Of a stretch of DNA of 64,000 nucleotides, positions 62,959 through 64,000 are shown in pieces. Position 1 is the first letter of the stretch. Each line of letters opens with the position of its first letter. The notes below the pieces were generated by a model. That model was given only the letters and a program-made list of their open reading frames with translations. It was not told the origin of the DNA and did not search any database. A program made the position numbers and the translations under genes. The DNA comes from Deefgea piscis (GTDB lineage Bacteria; Pseudomonadota; Gammaproteobacteria; Burkholderiales; Chitinibacteraceae): NCBI RefSeq assembly GCF_019665785.1, contig NZ_CP081149.1:1984001-2048000 (forward strand). Direction: 5' to 3'.

Positions 62959-64000
62959 ATGACTATTGATACTATGGAAAGCTTTGCCGCCCTATTTGAG
63001 GAAAGCTTAACCCGTCAAGAAATGCGTTCGGGTGAAGTGATTACTGCTGAAGTGGTCGGTATCGACAACAACTTCGTAACTGTGAATGCAGGTTTGAAGT
63101 CTGAATCGCTGATCCCGTTGGAAGAGTTCAAAAACGACAACGGCGAAATCGACGTTAAGATCGGTGATTTTGTTCCTGTTGCGATCGACAGCCTTGAAAA
63201 TGGTTACGGCGAAACTAAGCTTTCTCGCGAAAAGGCCAAGCGCCTCGCGTCTTGGATCGAGTTGGAAGACTGCCTCGAACGCGGCGAGATCATGTCTGGC
63301 GTTATTTCTGGCAAAGTAAAAGGCGGTTTGACTGTTATGGTCAACGGCTTGCGCGCTTTCTTGCCAGGTTCATTGGTTGACATTCGTCCGGTTAAAGATA
63401 CTACGCCGTACGAAGGTAAAATGGTTGAGTTTAAAGTTATTAAACTTGATCGTAAACGCAACAACGTCGTTGTTTCACGTCGTGCAGTCCTCGAAGACTC
63501 ATTGGGTGAAGAACGTCAGAAATTGCTAGAAACCTTGAAAGAAGGTTCGATTGTTAAGGGTATCGTTAAAAATATCACTGACTACGGCGCGTTCGTTGAT
63601 CTGGGCGGTATTGATGGCTTGCTCCATATTACTGACTTGGCATGGCGTCGTGTTAAGCACCCATCTGAAGTATTGGCAGTGGGTGATGAACTTGAAGCTA
63701 AGGTTCTCAAGTTCGATCAAGACAAAAACCGTGTATCTCTTGGCTTGAAACAATTGGGCGAAGATCCATGGGTGGGTCTGTCACGTCGTTACCCATCGGG
63801 CACTCGCATGTTCGGTAAAGTAACTAACTTGACTGACTACGGTTCATTCGTTGAAATCGAACAAGGCATTGAAGGCCTGGTTCACGTTTCTGAAATGGAT
63901 TGGACTAACAAGAACGTTCACCCATCTAAAGTTGTTTCTTTAGGTGATGAAGTTGAAGTGATGATCTTGGATATTGACGAAGACAAACGTCGCATCAGCC
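62959..64000 (+). CDS. rpsA: 30S ribosomal protein S1 (3' end outside window)
   Basis: The first 347 codons of the S1 gene; it runs off the window. Translation from ATG 62959 gives [17 protein letters not shown], the usual N-terminus for ribosome binding (ATG 62974 is possible). S1 repeats are seen at about residues 25-95, 110-175, 195-265 ([21 protein letters not shown]) and 280-347 ([22 protein letters not shown]). No frameshift. Confidence 0.96.
   Translation, partial: MTIDTMESFAALFEESLTRQEMRSGEVITAEVVGIDNNFVTVNAGLKSESLIPLEEFKNDNGEIDVKIGDFVPVAIDSLENGYGETKLSREKAKRLASWIELEDCLERGEIMSGVISGKVKGGLTVMVNGLRAFLPGSLVDIRPVKDTTPYEGKMVEFKVIKLDRKRNNVVVSRRAVLEDSLGEERQKLLETLKEGSIVKGIVKNITDYGAFVDLGGIDGLLHITDLAWRRVKHPSEVLAVGDELEAKVLKFDQDKNRVSLGLKQLGEDPWVGLSRRYPSGTRMFGKVTNLTDYGSFVEIEQGIEGLVHVSEMDWTNKNVHPSKVVSLGDEVEVMILDIDEDKRRIS

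Overview
This window is a gene-dense, chromosomal stretch of a betaproteobacterium. Gene order and protein style point to Neisseriales, probably a Chitinibacteraceae/Chromobacteriaceae relative such as Deefgea or Chitinibacter (inference from synteny and moderate GC; 16S or a genome search would settle it). I see no prophage, plasmid, CRISPR array, rRNA or tRNA. Almost everything is core metabolism, so the unusual material is mostly in the spaces between genes and in a few altered core proteins.

Layout. 1-15.3 kb: the end of a ProQ/FinO gene, mdh on the minus strand, then a complete TCA block (GntR regulator, sdhCDAB-sdhE, gltA, sucA-sucB-lpd, sucC-sucD) ending in a strong terminator. Most gaps in this block carry hairpins, and the sucC-sucD gap holds an 82-bp inverted-repeat element. 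15.4-24.3 kb: a YqjD/YqjE/YqjK membrane trio, cysM, an RNase AM-type PHP protein, yciO, an M50 membrane protease, scpA-scpB and a membrane GGDEF/EAL protein. 24.4-31.7 kb: mltB and hrcA (minus), then nadK, recN, a tadA-tyrosine phosphatase fusion and a secreted Gly/Ser-rich protein. 31.8-38.6 kb, minus strand: rpe-arsC-gph and then a tryptophan operon trpE-trpG-trpD-trpC with a candidate leader-peptide attenuator. Each of its three internal gaps is occupied by an inverted-repeat element: a REPIN-like pair, a 152-bp MITE-like element, and a 448-bp relative carrying a frameshifted GxxExxY (PD-(D/E)XK fold) gene. 38.7-49.3 kb: apaG, an Atm1-type exporter, serine transport and deamination, a small phosphatase, a yybP-ykoY manganese riboswitch controlling a GDT1/UPF0016 exporter, a 3'-truncated purine permease, a CorA-like protein and glyA. 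49.3-57.8 kb: nrdR, ribD, a small zinc-ribbon gene, ribE, ribBX, ribH, nusB, thiL, pgpA, uvrC, pgsA. 57.8-64 kb: an MFS transporter, a DAHP-synthase-like protein without its active site, tyrA, an aldo/keto reductase, cmk and the start of rpsA.

How it fits together. The first third makes the oxidative half of the TCA cycle as a chain of tightly spaced transcription units. sdaC/sdaA/glyA deal with serine. The rib cluster makes the flavin used by SdhA and Lpd, but its RibBX lacks GTP cyclohydrolase II residues, so a separate ribA is needed elsewhere. The best candidates for something undescribed are: (1) the terminal-repeat-bounded GxxExxY element and its short derivative inside the trp operon; (2) the active-site-less DAHP synthase homologue next to tyrA; (3) the trp leader peptide; and (4) the TadA-phosphatase fusion.
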